In this document: positions 17,358 to 26,145 of the stretch, in pieces
Numbering within the stretch: the stretch's first letter is position 1
Layout: every line of letters starts with the position of its first letter
Assembly (NCBI GenBank): GCA_050180895.1
Contig: JBFXDS010000007.1
Location: forward strand, 124,001 to 188,000
Direction of reading: 5' to 3'
Length of the DNA stretch: 64,000 nt
Source of the DNA: JBGPEQ01 sp050180895
Lineage (GTDB): Bacteria; Pseudomonadota; Alphaproteobacteria; Dongiales; Dongiaceae
Notes under the pieces: generated by a model
Databases searched by the model: none
What the model saw: the letters and a program-made list of their open reading frames with translations, nothing else
What the model was told of the DNA's origin: nothing
Made by a program: the position numbers and the translations under genes

Positions 17358-18335
17358 ATGTCGAAGCCGGTGCATATCGACCGCAACCTCGCGCTCGAAG
17401 TGGTGCGCGTCACCGAGGCGGCAGCGCTCGCCGCGTCGCGGCTCATGGGGCGCGGCGACGAGAAGGCCGCCGACCAGGCGGCGGTGGACGCCATGCGCAA
17501 GGCGCTCAACGGGCTCTCGGTGGACGGCACCGTCGTCATCGGCGAGGGCGAGCGGGACGAGGCGCCGATGCTGTTCATCGGTGAGAAGGTCGGCGCCGGC
17601 GGCCCCAAGGTGGACATCGCGCTCGATCCGCTCGAAGGCACCACGATCACCGCCAAGGGCGGCAACAACGCGCTGGCGGTGGTGGCGATGGCGGCGGAGG
17701 GCGGATTCCTCAACGCGCCGGACGTCTATATGGACAAGATCGCGATCGGCGGCGGCCTTCCCGACGGGGTCGTCGATCTCGACGCCAAGCCGGAGCAGAA
17801 CCTGCGCGAGCTGGCGAAGGCCAAGAAGGTCGACGTCTCCGACATCGTCGCCTGCATCCTCGACCGGCCGCGCCACGCCGAGCTCATCGCCCGCGTGCGC
17901 TCGGCCGGCGCGCGCATCATGCTGATCTCCGACGGCGACGTGAGCGGCGTGATCGCGACCTCGCGCGCCGAGAGCGGCGTCGACATCTATGTCGGCAGCG
18001 GCGGCGCGCCGGAGGGTGTGCTGGCCGCCGCCGCCCTGCGCTGCATCGGCGGCCAGATGCAGGGGCGGCTGCTGTTCCGCAACGACGACGAGCGGGGGCG
18101 GGCGCAGCGCTGCGGCATCACCGACTTCAACCGCAAGTACGGACTGTTGGACCTCGCCAAGGGCGAGGTGATGTTCGCGGCGACCGGCGTCACCGACGGC
18201 ACCATGCTGCGCGGCGTCCGCCGCTTCCGCGGCGGCGGCACGACCCATTCCATGGTCATGCGCTCGAAGACTGGCACCGTGCGCATCATCGAGGCGCACC
18301 ACAACTTCGAACGGAAGCCGGGGTTCGACGCGTAG
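17358..18335 (+). CDS. glpX: class II fructose-1,6-bisphosphatase
   Basis: A 325-residue GlpX-type phosphatase that makes fructose 6-phosphate in gluconeogenesis or the Calvin cycle. ATG 17358 (MSKPVHIDRNLALEVVRVTEAAA) is preferred over ATG 17352 because AGGGGA then lies 8 bases away. Catalytic and metal motifs include VIGEGERDEAPMLFIGE, DIALDPLEGTT and LISDGDVSG. ATGVTDGTMLRGV is also characteristic. It stands alone between the terminator of the sugar-binding protein gene and recJ, on the same strand. No promoter is obvious in the short leader. Confidence 0.95.
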   Translation: MSKPVHIDRNLALEVVRVTEAAALAASRLMGRGDEKAADQAAVDAMRKALNGLSVDGTVVIGEGERDEAPMLFIGEKVGAGGPKVDIALDPLEGTTITAKGGNNALAVVAMAAEGGFLNAPDVYMDKIAIGGGLPDGVVDLDAKPEQNLRELAKAKKVDVSDIVACILDRPRHAELIARVRSAGARIMLISDGDVSGVIATSRAESGVDIYVGSGGAPEGVLAAAALRCIGGQMQGRLLFRNDDERGRAQRCGITDFNRKYGLLDLAKGEVMFAATGVTDGTMLRGVRRFRGGGTTHSMVMRSKTGTVRIIEAHHNFERKPGFDA

Positions 18336-18499
18336 GCGCGCCGCCGCCTGAGGTAGCCGTCATGTGGCGGCGAAATTTAACCGCGAAGTCGCGAAGGCGC
18401 AGAGCGCGCGGCCGCGGCGCCAGCGCGTTCACATGTCTCGCGATGGATTCGCATCGTTCACCCGCCCTTGGCGCCAGGAGCGGCGGGGCATGACCGCCG

Positions 18500-18582
18500 T
18501 GCGTCCTTCGACAAGCTCAGGATGAGGAAGAGTCCTGGTGGCACGAAGAAGACCCCTCATCCCGAGCTTGTCGAAGGACGCA
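18500..18582. repeat. family A hairpin repeat, copy 3
   Basis: Same inverted repeat as at 11733. It occupies the middle of the 360-bp gap between glpX and recJ; nothing else recognisable was seen in that gap. Confidence 0.85.
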
Positions 18583-18695
18583 CGGTGCCGGTTCGAGACG
18601 CCGTCGAAACGAATGGCATTTCAACCACGATTGCCCCGCCCACAAGAGGCGGGGGGATTGCGTTGGTCTGTTGCGGCCCGAGCCGGGAGCAGGGC

Positions 18696-20471
18696 GTGAC
18701 CGCACTCGACCAGGCCTTCCTCGGCGTCGATCGTTCCTTCTGCGGGCGGCGGTGGCGTCAGCGGAAGGGCGACGACCGCCAGGGGCTGGCGCTGGCGCAG
18801 CGGCTGAGCCTGCCCGAGATGGTGGGACGGCTGCTGGCGGCGCGCGGCGTCGGCGTCGACGACGCCGCGGCCTATCTCCATCCGACATTGCGCGAACTGC
18901 TGCCCGATCCGTCGGGCTTCCGCGACATGGACCGCGCCGTCGACCGGCTCGTCCGCGCCGTCGTCGACGGCGAGGGCATCGCCGTGTTCGGCGACTACGA
19001 CGTCGACGGCGCGACGTCGGCGGCGCTGCTGCAGCGTTTCTTCGCCGCCCTCGGCGTCGCGGTCCGGCTCTACATCCCCGATCGCCTGACCGAGGGCTAC
19101 GGGCCGAACGCGCAGGCCCTGCTGCGCCTGCGGGAGGAGGGGATCGCCGTGGTGATCACCGTGGATTGCGGGACCACGGCGTTCGCCGCGCTGGAGACGG
19201 CCGCCGCGGCCGGCCTCGCGGTCGTCGTTCTCGATCACCACGTGGCCGAGCCGGACCTGCCGGCGGCGGCGGCGGTGGTCAATCCCAACCGGCTGGACGA
19301 GTCCGCCGGCCATCGCCAGCTGGCGGCCGTGGGCGTGACCTTCCTGCTGGTCGTGGCGCTCAATCGCGCCCTGCGCGCGGCCGGCTGGTACGGCGCGGCG
19401 CGGCCGGAGCCCGATCTGAAGCAATGGCTCGATCTGGTGGCGCTCGGCACGGTGTGCGACGTGGTGCCGCTCACCGGCGTCAACCGCGCCCTCGTCAGCC
19501 AGGGCCTCAAGGTGCTGGCGTGGCGCGGCAATGCCGGGCTGGCGGCGTTGGCCGACACGGCCGGCCTGAAGGAGCCGCCCGGCGCCTATCATGCCGGCTT
19601 CGTCCTGGGACCGCGCATCAACGCCGGCGGTCGCATCGGCGTCGCCGATCTCGGCGTGCGCCTGCTGACCGCGACGGACGCGGCCGAGGCGGCCGCGCTG
19701 GCATGCCGGCTCGACGCGCTCAACGCCGAACGGCGCGCGGTCGAGCAGGCCGTGCTTGCCGAGGCGATCGCCCAGGTCGAAGCGCAGGCGACGCCTCATC
19801 GCGCCCTGGTCATGGCCAGCGCCGAAGGCTGGCACGCCGGCGTCATCGGCATCGTCGCCGGCCGGCTCAAGGAGCGCTACAACCGGCCGGCCTGCGTGGT
19901 CGCCGTGGCCGGCGGCATCGGCAAGGGCTCCGGACGTTCGGTCAGCGGCCTCGATCTCGGCAGCGCCGTGATCGCCGCGCGCCAGGCCGGGCTGCTGATC
20001 AACGGCGGCGGCCATGCCATGGCGGCGGGGTTCACGGTGGCGCAGGATCGCGTTGCGGCGTTGGCGGAGTTCCTCGGCGAGCGGCTGGCCGCCGCCGGCG
20101 GCGCCATCGTGCCGGTGCTGGAGATCGACGGCGCCCTCGCCGCGGCGGCGGCGACGGCGGAGCTGGCGCGGCTCGTCGGTCGGCTCGGTCCGTTCGGCAG
20201 CGGCAACCCGGAGCCGCGCTTCGCGATCACCGATCTGCGCGTCGGGCGCGGCGAGGTGGTGGGCGACGGCCATGTGCGCGCCGTGCTCGCCGATGCCGGC
20301 GGCACGCGGCTCAAGGCGATCGCGTTCCGCAGCGCCGGCGACCCGCTCGGCCAGGCGCTGCTGCGCGGCGGCGGCGCGCCGCTGCATCTCGCCGGCACGC
20401 TGCGGGTCGATTCCTGGCAGGACCGTTCGGAGGTGCAGCTGATCATCGAGGACGGCGCCGCCGCTGCGTGA
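18696..20471 (+). CDS. recJ: single-stranded-DNA exonuclease RecJ
   Basis: A 591-residue 5'-3' ssDNA exonuclease acting in recombination and mismatch repair. The GTG at 18696 gives the usual family length and follows GGGAGCAGGG; the frame runs further upstream through the repeat. DHH-domain motifs are GDYDVDGATSA (about 99-109), TVDCG, VLDHHVAEPDLP (DHH at 181-183) and NPNRLDE. The DHHA1 domain has GWHAGVIGIVAGRLKERYNRPACV and GGGHAMAAGFTV. The C-terminal OB part ends with SEVQLIIED. It normally sits near thrC/hom in related genomes; here hom is 7 kb upstream. Confidence 0.95.
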   Translation: MTALDQAFLGVDRSFCGRRWRQRKGDDRQGLALAQRLSLPEMVGRLLAARGVGVDDAAAYLHPTLRELLPDPSGFRDMDRAVDRLVRAVVDGEGIAVFGDYDVDGATSAALLQRFFAALGVAVRLYIPDRLTEGYGPNAQALLRLREEGIAVVITVDCGTTAFAALETAAAAGLAVVVLDHHVAEPDLPAAAAVVNPNRLDESAGHRQLAAVGVTFLLVVALNRALRAAGWYGAARPEPDLKQWLDLVALGTVCDVVPLTGVNRALVSQGLKVLAWRGNAGLAALADTAGLKEPPGAYHAGFVLGPRINAGGRIGVADLGVRLLTATDAAEAAALACRLDALNAERRAVEQAVLAEAIAQVEAQATPHRALVMASAEGWHAGVIGIVAGRLKERYNRPACVVAVAGGIGKGSGRSVSGLDLGSAVIAARQAGLLINGGGHAMAAGFTVAQDRVAALAEFLGERLAAAGGAIVPVLEIDGALAAAAATAELARLVGRLGPFGSGNPEPRFAITDLRVGRGEVVGDGHVRAVLADAGGTRLKAIAFRSAGDPLGQALLRGGGAPLHLAGTLRVDSWQDRSEVQLIIEDGAAAA

Positions 20472-20492
20472 CGCGGGCGCCGCTTGCAGAGA

Positions 20493-20520
20493 CGCGACGG
20501 ACCCGGCCGGGTCCGTCGCG
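20493..20520. terminator. perfect 28-bp palindrome between recJ and the Gly/Asp-rich gene
   Basis: The arm CGCGACGGACCCGG is followed at once by its exact complement. It lies in the 70-bp gap between converging genes. No U-run follows, but a bidirectional stop is likely. Confidence 0.55.
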
Positions 20521-20541
20521 GCTTCAGCGTCGAGCGGCCGT

Positions 20542-21027
20542 TCAGCGGCCGCTGTCGCGGGCCTCGCCGCTGCGGGCGGAGGCGTCGGTCTTGCCGTGGT
20601 GATGGCAGGTGCACGGGTTGTAACCGGTGTCGCCGCCGTCGTCGCCTTCACCGTCGTCGCCTTCACCGTCGTCGTTGTTGTCCGGCGGGTCGCCGCCGTC
20701 GTCGCCCTCACCGTCGTCGCCTTCGCCGGCGCCGCCGCTACCGCCGCCGCCGGCCGGGGGATCGCGGTCGTTGTTATGCGAGCCGGTCGTGCCCCGGTTG
20801 GCGACCTGGCTCGGTCCGGCGGCGGGCAGCGCGTCGATCGTGCAGATCCCGTCGTTGATCGCCTGCATCAGATCCTCCAGCGCCAGCTCCCGGCAGTCCT
20901 CGGCGCTCATCGTGGCGGCACCCCAGCCGGGAGTCGGCTGCAGCGCCGTCGCACAGCCCGCCGCCAGCGCGGCGAACAGGGCAAGCCGCGCGGCCCGCGG
21001 CAGCGTTTTCTTCGTCTTCTTGGTCAT
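20542..21027 (-). CDS. secreted Gly/Asp-rich low-complexity protein
   Basis: A 161-residue protein after AGGAAG. It has a basic, hydrophobic export signal (TKKTKKTLPRAARLALFAALAAGC) that may be a lipoprotein or ordinary signal; Cys25 is preceded by AAG. A short ordered part (EDCRELALEDLMQAINDGICTIDALP) follows. Then come Gly/Asp/Glu repeats (GEGDDGEGDDGGD twice) and a Cys/His cluster PCTCHHHGK. Acidic Gly/Asp repeats suggest divalent-cation binding, which is inference only. I do not recognise a family. It is convergent with recJ, with an AT-rich leader upstream. Confidence 0.6.
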   Translation of the reverse strand: MTKKTKKTLPRAARLALFAALAAGCATALQPTPGWGAATMSAEDCRELALEDLMQAINDGICTIDALPAAGPSQVANRGTTGSHNNDRDPPAGGGGSGGAGEGDDGEGDDGGDPPDNNDDGEGDDGEGDDGGDTGYNPCTCHHHGKTDASARSGEARDSGR

Positions 21028-21169
21028 GACTTCCTCGTTATCTTGTGCCGCCGCCGGGATCGGCGGCGGCGTCTTTTCGCATCAAGGGGTGCGATGGGAG
21101 GGGGCGCATCCGCCGGCGAGCCGGGCCGGAGCCCGAGGAGGAGCCCGGCGTCGCCGCGGATGGGCGTCA

Positions 21170-21310
21170 GGTTTGTTTTCTTTGTTTTCTACCCACGCGC
21201 CTTCTATTCTTGTTGAACAAAACTTCTACCATATTCGCCGATAATTGTCGCGAATTTTCTATGGTTACCGGAATCTATCCATGAGGATTTCAGTTTATTA
21301 TTTTGGTTAA
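21170..21310. other. AT-rich island upstream of the Gly/Asp-rich gene
   Basis: Within the 366-bp gap between the Gly/Asp-rich gene and ridA, about 140 bp are strikingly AT-rich compared with the surroundings (runs such as TTTGTTTTCTTTGTTTTC and TTTATTATTTTGGTTAAT). A 67-codon leftward frame crosses it but has no ribosome site. Nothing else was recognised; it may hold promoters or be a remnant of foreign DNA. Confidence 0.4.
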
Positions 21311-21393
21311 TCTTCGGCGGCGGCCGTTGCGTCCGTTCCCCCGCGGGACGGCGGGAGGAACGGGCGGCCCGCCGCGCCGCGCCGCGGCGGCGG

Positions 21394-21744
21394 TCAGCGG
21401 GCGGCAACGACGGCGATCTCGACGAGGTAGTGCGGCGCCGCGAGCTTGGCCTCGACGGTGGCGCGCGCCGGCATGTTGTCCTTGGCGACCCAGGCGTCCC
21501 ACGCCTCGTTCATCTCGTCGAAGCCGCGGACGTCGGACAGCCAGACATTGGCCATGAGGATCTTCGCCTTGCTGCTGCCGGCGGACTTCAACAGCTTGTC
21601 GATCGTCTTGAGGATCTGCTGCGTCTGGTTCTTGACCGACGGCACCGGCTTCGCCGCGACCTGGCCGGCGACATAGACGGTGTTGCCATGAGTCACCACC
21701 TGGCAGAAGCGTCGTCCCGGCTCCAGCCGCTGGATCTGAGTCAT
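21394..21744 (-). CDS. RidA/YjgF family protein
   Basis: A 116-residue member of the RidA family, whose trimeric enzymes hydrolyse reactive enamines/imines from PLP enzymes. The start MTQIQRLEPG is fixed by AAGGGGGAA 9 bases upstream; the in-frame ATG seven codons earlier lacks a site. Motifs include VVTHGNTVYVAGQVAAKP, QTQQILKTIDKLLKSAGSS and MNEAWDAWV. The end reads ARATVEAKLAAPHYLVEIAVVAA. The canonical catalytic Arg sits in PARATVEAKL. It is transcribed alone, ahead of the tRNA-Glu on the opposite strand. Confidence 0.9.
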   Translation of the reverse strand: MTQIQRLEPGRRFCQVVTHGNTVYVAGQVAAKPVPSVKNQTQQILKTIDKLLKSAGSSKAKILMANVWLSDVRGFDEMNEAWDAWVAKDNMPARATVEAKLAAPHYLVEIAVVAAR

Positions 21745-21948
21745 GTTCTGGTTCCCCCTTTGCATGCATTGTGGACAGGCGCCGGCGGCGGCGATGGCCG
21801 GCCGACCGGCGCTCCGCTATCGCAAATCCGCCGCGGCTTGGCAATGCAGGGGAGCGGGCGCAGGCCAAACCGGCGTCGTCCCGGCGTGCCGGCGCAAAGC
21901 CGGTTGCTTTTCGCCGGGGCCGGCGCTAGATCGGTCTTCGCCCGCGCC

Positions 21949-22024
21949 GTCCCCATCGTCTAGAGGCCCAGGACATCACCCTTTCACGGTGAAGACACGG
22001 GTTCGAATCCCGTTGGGGACGCCA
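21949..22024 (+). tRNA. tRNA-Glu (anticodon TTC), CCA encoded
   Basis: Acceptor GTCCCCA pairs with TGGGGAC (22014-22020), followed by discriminator G and encoded CCA. The anticodon stem TCACC/GGTGA encloses CTTTCAC with anticodon TTC at 21983-21985. The T arm contains GGTTCGAATCC. Confidence 0.97.
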
Positions 22025-22048
22025 GCTATGTCGATGGATTACGGTTTT

Positions 22049-22105
22049 GCAGCCACCCGCGTGGGAAAATCCATGCCGCCAGCCCGGCGGGCTTCGAGAT
22101 AGGTG
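22049..22105. repeat. direct repeat downstream of tRNA-Glu, copy 1
   Basis: About 57 bp containing GGAAAATCCATGCCGCCAG and GCGGGCTTC, closely matched at 22292-22347. The 455 bp between the tRNA and the next gene hold these two copies and no convincing gene. Confidence 0.6.
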
Positions 22106-22291
22106 GATCGAGGCGAAATAGAGCGGTTGTCAACTGTCGCCGCTACCGCCACACAACGCCGCCTTCCCAGCCGTCTACGAACGGCCAAAGCATCCCACGC
22201 GTGCCGGCATCATGACTCAAGTCTGCCACGCGATGGCTGGTTTCCGGGCAAGCATCCGCGTCAAGGATACGCGGCGCAGTACGCGCGCTTC

Positions 22292-22347
22292 GCAGCCGTC
22301 CGCACGGAAAATCCATGCCGCCAGTCCAGCGGGCTTCACGATAGGCG
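22292..22347. repeat. direct repeat downstream of tRNA-Glu, copy 2
   Basis: Second copy of the imperfect direct repeat at 22049-22105, about 243 bp further on. Confidence 0.6.
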
Positions 22348-22479
22348 CGGGCGACGGCTTCTAGGCCGGATTCGGCCGCGGGCGGAAGGGAGGTCGTGGC
22401 GGAGTTGGCAAGACATTTCGGCCGCCAACCCTTGCCGGCGGGATGTTTCGGCGCGCGGACGGGACGGCGGCCGCGGCGC

Positions 22480-22731
22480 CTACTTCCTCACGTTCTCCGC
22501 CGAGTAGCACTTCGGCTGCGCGGAGGCGAGACAGAACCACAGTTCGCCCGTCCGCGCGTTGAGCCGCCAGACACCGCCGCTCTTCTCGTCCGCCGCGACC
22601 GTGAAGTCGATGGGGGCGACGGCGACAGAGGCGGCGGGGGCGGCGGCGGGTTCGGTTTGCGCGCGCAGGGCGACGGGAACCGCGACGGCGGCCAGGATCA
22701 GTGCGGCAAGAGCCATCTGCAACTTCGTCAT
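22480..22731 (-). CDS. small exported protein
   Basis: An 83-residue product starting MTKLQMALAALILA after GGAGGAAG, which decides the start over an upstream frame. The signal peptide ends near LRAQTEP. A Pro/Ala-rich linker is followed by GGVWRLNARTGELWFCLASAQPKCYSAENVRK. The W.L....G....C........C pattern resembles small periplasmic proteins that show a bound or reported value in a beta-propeller-like motif, with two Cys able to form a disulfide. No known function. It reads toward the tRNA repeat region. Confidence 0.6.
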   Translation of the reverse strand: MTKLQMALAALILAAVAVPVALRAQTEPAAAPAASVAVAPIDFTVAADEKSGGVWRLNARTGELWFCLASAQPKCYSAENVRK

Positions 22732-22871
22732 GATCTTCCTCCGGAATTGTGCGGATTTTCTCCACCGGATCATGAATCGCGGCAAAAGGAAAGCCTCGCC
22801 GGCGGCGTGACCTGTGGCAGACCTGCGGCGCCCAAGCGGTGCGGACCGGCGGAGCAAAGGGAATGCCGCAG

Positions 22872-23567
22872 TCAGGCCGCCGGGAGCCCGAACATCAGGC
22901 GCCAGCGCAGGCGTTCGGCCATGGCGATATGGTCGCGCGCGGCCGCTTCCGCGGCGTCGGCGTCCTGGCGGATGATGGCCTCGGCGATCCGCATGTGCTC
23001 GGCATAGGCGGTGGCCGCGCGGCCGCGCTCGCGGAAGGTGGTGCTGGGGAGCAGCGCCAAGGCGTTGCTGAGGTCGCCCAGCGCCTCCTGCAGGTAGCGG
23101 TTGTGGGCGGCCTCGTAGATCGCCTGGTGGAAGGCGCGGTTGCGTTGCGCCATCTTCGCCGGCGTCTTGGCGTCGCGGCAGTCGGCGGCCAGCCGGCGCA
23201 GCACTTCGCCCTCGGTCGCCGAGGCATGCTGCGCGGCGAAGCGCGCCGCCGCCCCCTCCAGCACCCGGCGCATGGCGTAGAGCTCGCTGACCTGCTGCTT
23301 GCTCAGCTCGACGACCAGCAGGCCGCGGCCGGGCGCATCGGCCACCAGGCCGCGCGCCGCCAGCTGGCGCAGCGCTTCGCGCACCGGCGTCCGGCTGACG
23401 CCCAGGCGGCGCGCCACCGCCTCCTCGCGCAGCCGCTCGCCCTGCTTCAACCGCCCGTCCTGGATGGCATCGCGCAGGGCGCGGAAGACATATTCCGCCC
23501 GCGAGGTGTCCCGGAAGCGGTCGCCCTCGGCGGTCGGCTCGGATGTGCTGAATTTATTCGTCTTCAT
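22872..23567 (-). CDS. GntR-family regulator (FCD type)
   Basis: A 231-residue regulator. The winged helix contains LRDAIQDGRLKQGERLREEAVARRLGVSRTPVREALRQLAARGLV. The FCD domain keeps the metal-site His residues in NRAFHQAIYEAAHN, AEHMRIAEAII and ARDHIAMAE. It is divergent from the TcuA-like gene, and a perfect palindrome in the shared promoter region is its probable operator. FCD regulators usually answer to carboxylic acids, which fits the genes to the right. No clear Shine-Dalgarno precedes the start. Confidence 0.9.
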   Translation of the reverse strand: MKTNKFSTSEPTAEGDRFRDTSRAEYVFRALRDAIQDGRLKQGERLREEAVARRLGVSRTPVREALRQLAARGLVADAPGRGLLVVELSKQQVSELYAMRRVLEGAAARFAAQHASATEGEVLRRLAADCRDAKTPAKMAQRNRAFHQAIYEAAHNRYLQEALGDLSNALALLPSTTFRERGRAATAYAEHMRIAEAIIRQDADAAEAAARDHIAMAERLRWRLMFGLPAA

Positions 23568-23723
23568 CGTGGGACACGGAAATGGATACGGCGAGGACGG
23601 GCGGCCCGGACGGGGCGTGGCGGATCATAGCGGACTCCCTGGGACTGTGGCGACCCTCTCGCTTATGATCGGCGTGGGTCGTTGCCCCGCGAGCGCCGGA
23701 TCCGAATTCCGCTTGCGCGAATG

Positions 23724-23735
23724 ATTGTATACAAT
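23724..23735. promoter_or_regulatory. candidate GntR operator
   Basis: ATTGTATACAAT is a perfect 12-bp palindrome of the form seen for FCD-type GntR operators. It lies in the 218-bp region between the divergent GntR and flavoprotein genes, 50 bp before the flavoprotein start. Confidence 0.55.
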
Positions 23736-23785
23736 ACCATACAGAGTGCCAGTGGAGCGAAACGGATCGGTCGAGGGCGAGGGAA

Positions 23786-25309
23786 ATGACGGCAACAAGC
23801 GAATTGAGCGCGGATGTGGTTGTCGTCGGTGCCGGCAATGCGGCGCTGTCGGCGGCGTTGGCGGCGCGGGAACGCGGCGCCGGCGTGCTGGTGCTGGAGC
23901 GCGCGCCGGTGGCCGAACGCGGCGGCAACACCGCCTTCACCGCCGGCGCGATGCGCTTCACTTATGACGGCCTCGACGATCTTCTCAAGGTGATGCCGGA
24001 CCTGAGCCGGGAGGAAATCGCCCGCACCGACTTCGGCACCTACCCGGCGGCGCAGTTCTTCGACGACATGGGGCGGGTGACGGAGTACCGCACCGATCCC
24101 GACCTGCTGGAGATCCTGGTGACCCGCAGTCTCGAGACCATGGTCTGGCTGCGCGGCAAGGGCATCCGGTTCCAGCCGATGTACGGGCGGCAGGCCTTCA
24201 AGATCGACGGGCGCTTCCGGTTCTGGGGCGGGCTGACGGTGGAGGCGTGGGGCGGCGGCCCCGGCCTGGTCGAGGCGGAGGTCCGCGCCGCCGCGGACCG
24301 CGGCATCCAGATTCTCTACGAGGCGCCGGCGCGGTCGCTGATCCGCGACGACGGCGGCGTTCGCGGCGTCGTGGCGCAGATCGGCGGACGGACGACCAGG
24401 ATCGACGCCGGCGCCGTCGTCCTCGCCGCCGGCGGATTCGAGGCCAACGCGGAATGGCGCACGCGCTATCTCGGCCCCGGCTGGGATCTGGCCAAGGTCC
24501 GCGGCACCCGCTTCAACACCGGCGACGGCATCCGCATGGCGCTCGAGATCGGCGCCATGCCCTGGGGTAACTGGTCGGGCTGCCATGCCGTGGGCTGGGA
24601 GCGCAACGCGCCGCCGCACGGCGATCTCGAGGTCGGTGACAACTTCCAAAAACACAGCTATCCGTTCGGCATCATGGTCAATGCCAATGGCGTCCGCTTC
24701 ATCGACGAGGGCGCGGATTTCCGCAACTATACCTATGCGAAGTACGGCCGCGTCATCCTGAGCCAGCCGCAGCAGTTCGCCTGGCAGGTGTTCGACGGCA
24801 AGGTGCTGCACCTGCTGCGCGACGAGTACCGCATCCGGCAGGTGACGAAAGTGCGCGCCGAGACGCTGGAAGAGCTCGCCGGCAAGCTGGAGGGCGTGGA
24901 CGCCGCGCAGTTCCTGCAGACGATCCGCGACTACAATGCCGCCGTGCGCCAGGAGGTGACGTTCGATCCCACCGTCAAGGACGGGCGGCGGACGGTCGGG
25001 CTGGATATCGACAAGAGCAACTGGGCGAACAGGATCGACCAGCCGCCGTTCGAAGCCTATGCCGTCACCTGCGGCATCACCTTCACCTTCGGCGGGCTGC
25101 GCATCGATTCCAGCGCCCAGGTCATCGACACCGAGGGCCATCCCATCCCCGGCCTGTTCGCCGCCGGCGAACTGGTGGGCGGACTGTTCTATTTCAACTA
25201 TCCGGGCGGCACCGGCCTGATGTCCGGATCGGTGTTCGGCCGTCTCGCCGGAACCTCGGCCGCCGCGGCGGCCGGGATGCGGGCCGCGCCGGCCGAGGCG
25301 GTCGGCTGA
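23786..25309 (+). CDS. FAD-dependent tricarballylate dehydrogenase-like flavoprotein
   Basis: A 507-residue flavoprotein of the fumarate reductase/succinate dehydrogenase family, most like TcuA, which oxidises tricarballylate to cis-aconitate. The N-terminal Rossmann motif is VVVVGAGNAALSAALAARERG (residues 10-30). GGNTAFTAGAMRF and the C-terminal FAD site GLFAAGELVGGLFYFNYPGGTGLMSGSVFGR also match. Unlike the tcu operon, no TcuB electron-transfer partner is present. An SDR gene follows after 41 bp. A divergent FCD regulator and operator suggest induction by a carboxylate. The exact substrate is inferred, not shown. Confidence 0.8.
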   Translation: MTATSELSADVVVVGAGNAALSAALAARERGAGVLVLERAPVAERGGNTAFTAGAMRFTYDGLDDLLKVMPDLSREEIARTDFGTYPAAQFFDDMGRVTEYRTDPDLLEILVTRSLETMVWLRGKGIRFQPMYGRQAFKIDGRFRFWGGLTVEAWGGGPGLVEAEVRAAADRGIQILYEAPARSLIRDDGGVRGVVAQIGGRTTRIDAGAVVLAAGGFEANAEWRTRYLGPGWDLAKVRGTRFNTGDGIRMALEIGAMPWGNWSGCHAVGWERNAPPHGDLEVGDNFQKHSYPFGIMVNANGVRFIDEGADFRNYTYAKYGRVILSQPQQFAWQVFDGKVLHLLRDEYRIRQVTKVRAETLEELAGKLEGVDAAQFLQTIRDYNAAVRQEVTFDPTVKDGRRTVGLDIDKSNWANRIDQPPFEAYAVTCGITFTFGGLRIDSSAQVIDTEGHPIPGLFAAGELVGGLFYFNYPGGTGLMSGSVFGRLAGTSAAAAAGMRAAPAEAVG

Positions 25310-25350
25310 GGGCCGGTCGGGCGGGGAAGCGCAACAAGAAAGGGGCGGCG

Positions 25351-26115
25351 ATGACCGCAGGCCAACCGCAGGAACTCGCCGGCAAGGTCGCGCTGATCAC
25401 CGGCGCCGTGCGTCGCATCGGGCGCGCCACCGCCGTGGCCCTCGCCGGGCGCGGCGCCGCCGTGGTGATCAATGCGCGGAGCTCCGCGCAAGAGGCGGCC
25501 GCGGTCGTGCGCGAGATCGAGGCGGCCGGCGGCCGCGCCTTGCATCATCTGGCCGACGTCACCGACGAGGCCCAGGTGCGCGCCATGGTCGACCGGGTGC
25601 TGCAGACGTTCGGCCGCATCGACATCCTCGTCAACAACGCGGCCAACCGGAAGCATTCCGCCTTCACGGAGATGAGTTTCGCCGAATGGCGGGAGATCAC
25701 CGGCGTCATCCTCGACGGCGCCTTCCTCTGCGCGCGCGCCGTGCTGCCGGCGATGATCGCCAACGGCGGCGGCGCCATCATCAACATCGGCGGGCTCAGC
25801 GGCCATACCGGCGCGTTCGACCGCGCCCATGTCGCGACGGCGAAGGCCGGTTTGGTGGGACTCACGAAGGCGCTGGCCGTCGAGTTCGCCGCCAGGGGCG
25901 TCACCGTCAACTGCGTGGCGCCCGGCAAGATCGGCGGCAAGCGCGCGGCCAGCGCCGGCGACAGCGTATCGTTGCCCGGCGGCGGCGAGCCGCTCGTCGG
26001 CCGGCCGGGGACGCCGGAGGACGTGGCGGCGATGATCCTGACGCTGTGCCTGCCGACCGGCCGCTTCATCACCGGCCAGACCATCCACGTCAATGGCGGA
26101 CTCTATCTGCCGTGA
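25351..26115 (+). CDS. SDR-family protein lacking catalytic Ser and Tyr
   Basis: A 254-residue short-chain dehydrogenase/reductase. The nucleotide motif is TGAVRRIGRATA (residues 17-28), and the NNAA motif is at 95-98. At the catalytic site only Lys165 is kept. Aligning with FabG, the Ser position is Gly148 (INIGGLSG) and the Tyr position is Val161 (AHVATAKAG), with His160 beside it. The fold and cofactor site look intact (TGQTIHVNGG at the end). Either it belongs to a divergent SDR group with other chemistry or it is not a normal dehydrogenase. It is probably cotranscribed with the flavoprotein gene. Confidence 0.88.
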   Translation: MTAGQPQELAGKVALITGAVRRIGRATAVALAGRGAAVVINARSSAQEAAAVVREIEAAGGRALHHLADVTDEAQVRAMVDRVLQTFGRIDILVNNAANRKHSAFTEMSFAEWREITGVILDGAFLCARAVLPAMIANGGGAIINIGGLSGHTGAFDRAHVATAKAGLVGLTKALAVEFAARGVTVNCVAPGKIGGKRAASAGDSVSLPGGGEPLVGRPGTPEDVAAMILTLCLPTGRFITGQTIHVNGGLYLP

Positions 26116-26145
26116 GGCGCCGGCATCGCCGCGTCGTTGGAGATT

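Noticed and set aside
18621..20711. A 696-codon open frame opposite recJ
   Set aside because: Low-complexity product with Thr-rich start; recJ on the other strand has all catalytic motifs.
21204..21407. A 67-codon leftward frame in the AT-rich island
   Set aside because: Half lies in GC-rich shadow sequence, there is no ribosome site and no known similarity.
22103..22507. A 134-codon frame between tRNA-Glu and the small exported gene
   Set aside because: Its composition is random-like, it contains one of the direct repeats and it overlaps the opposite real gene.
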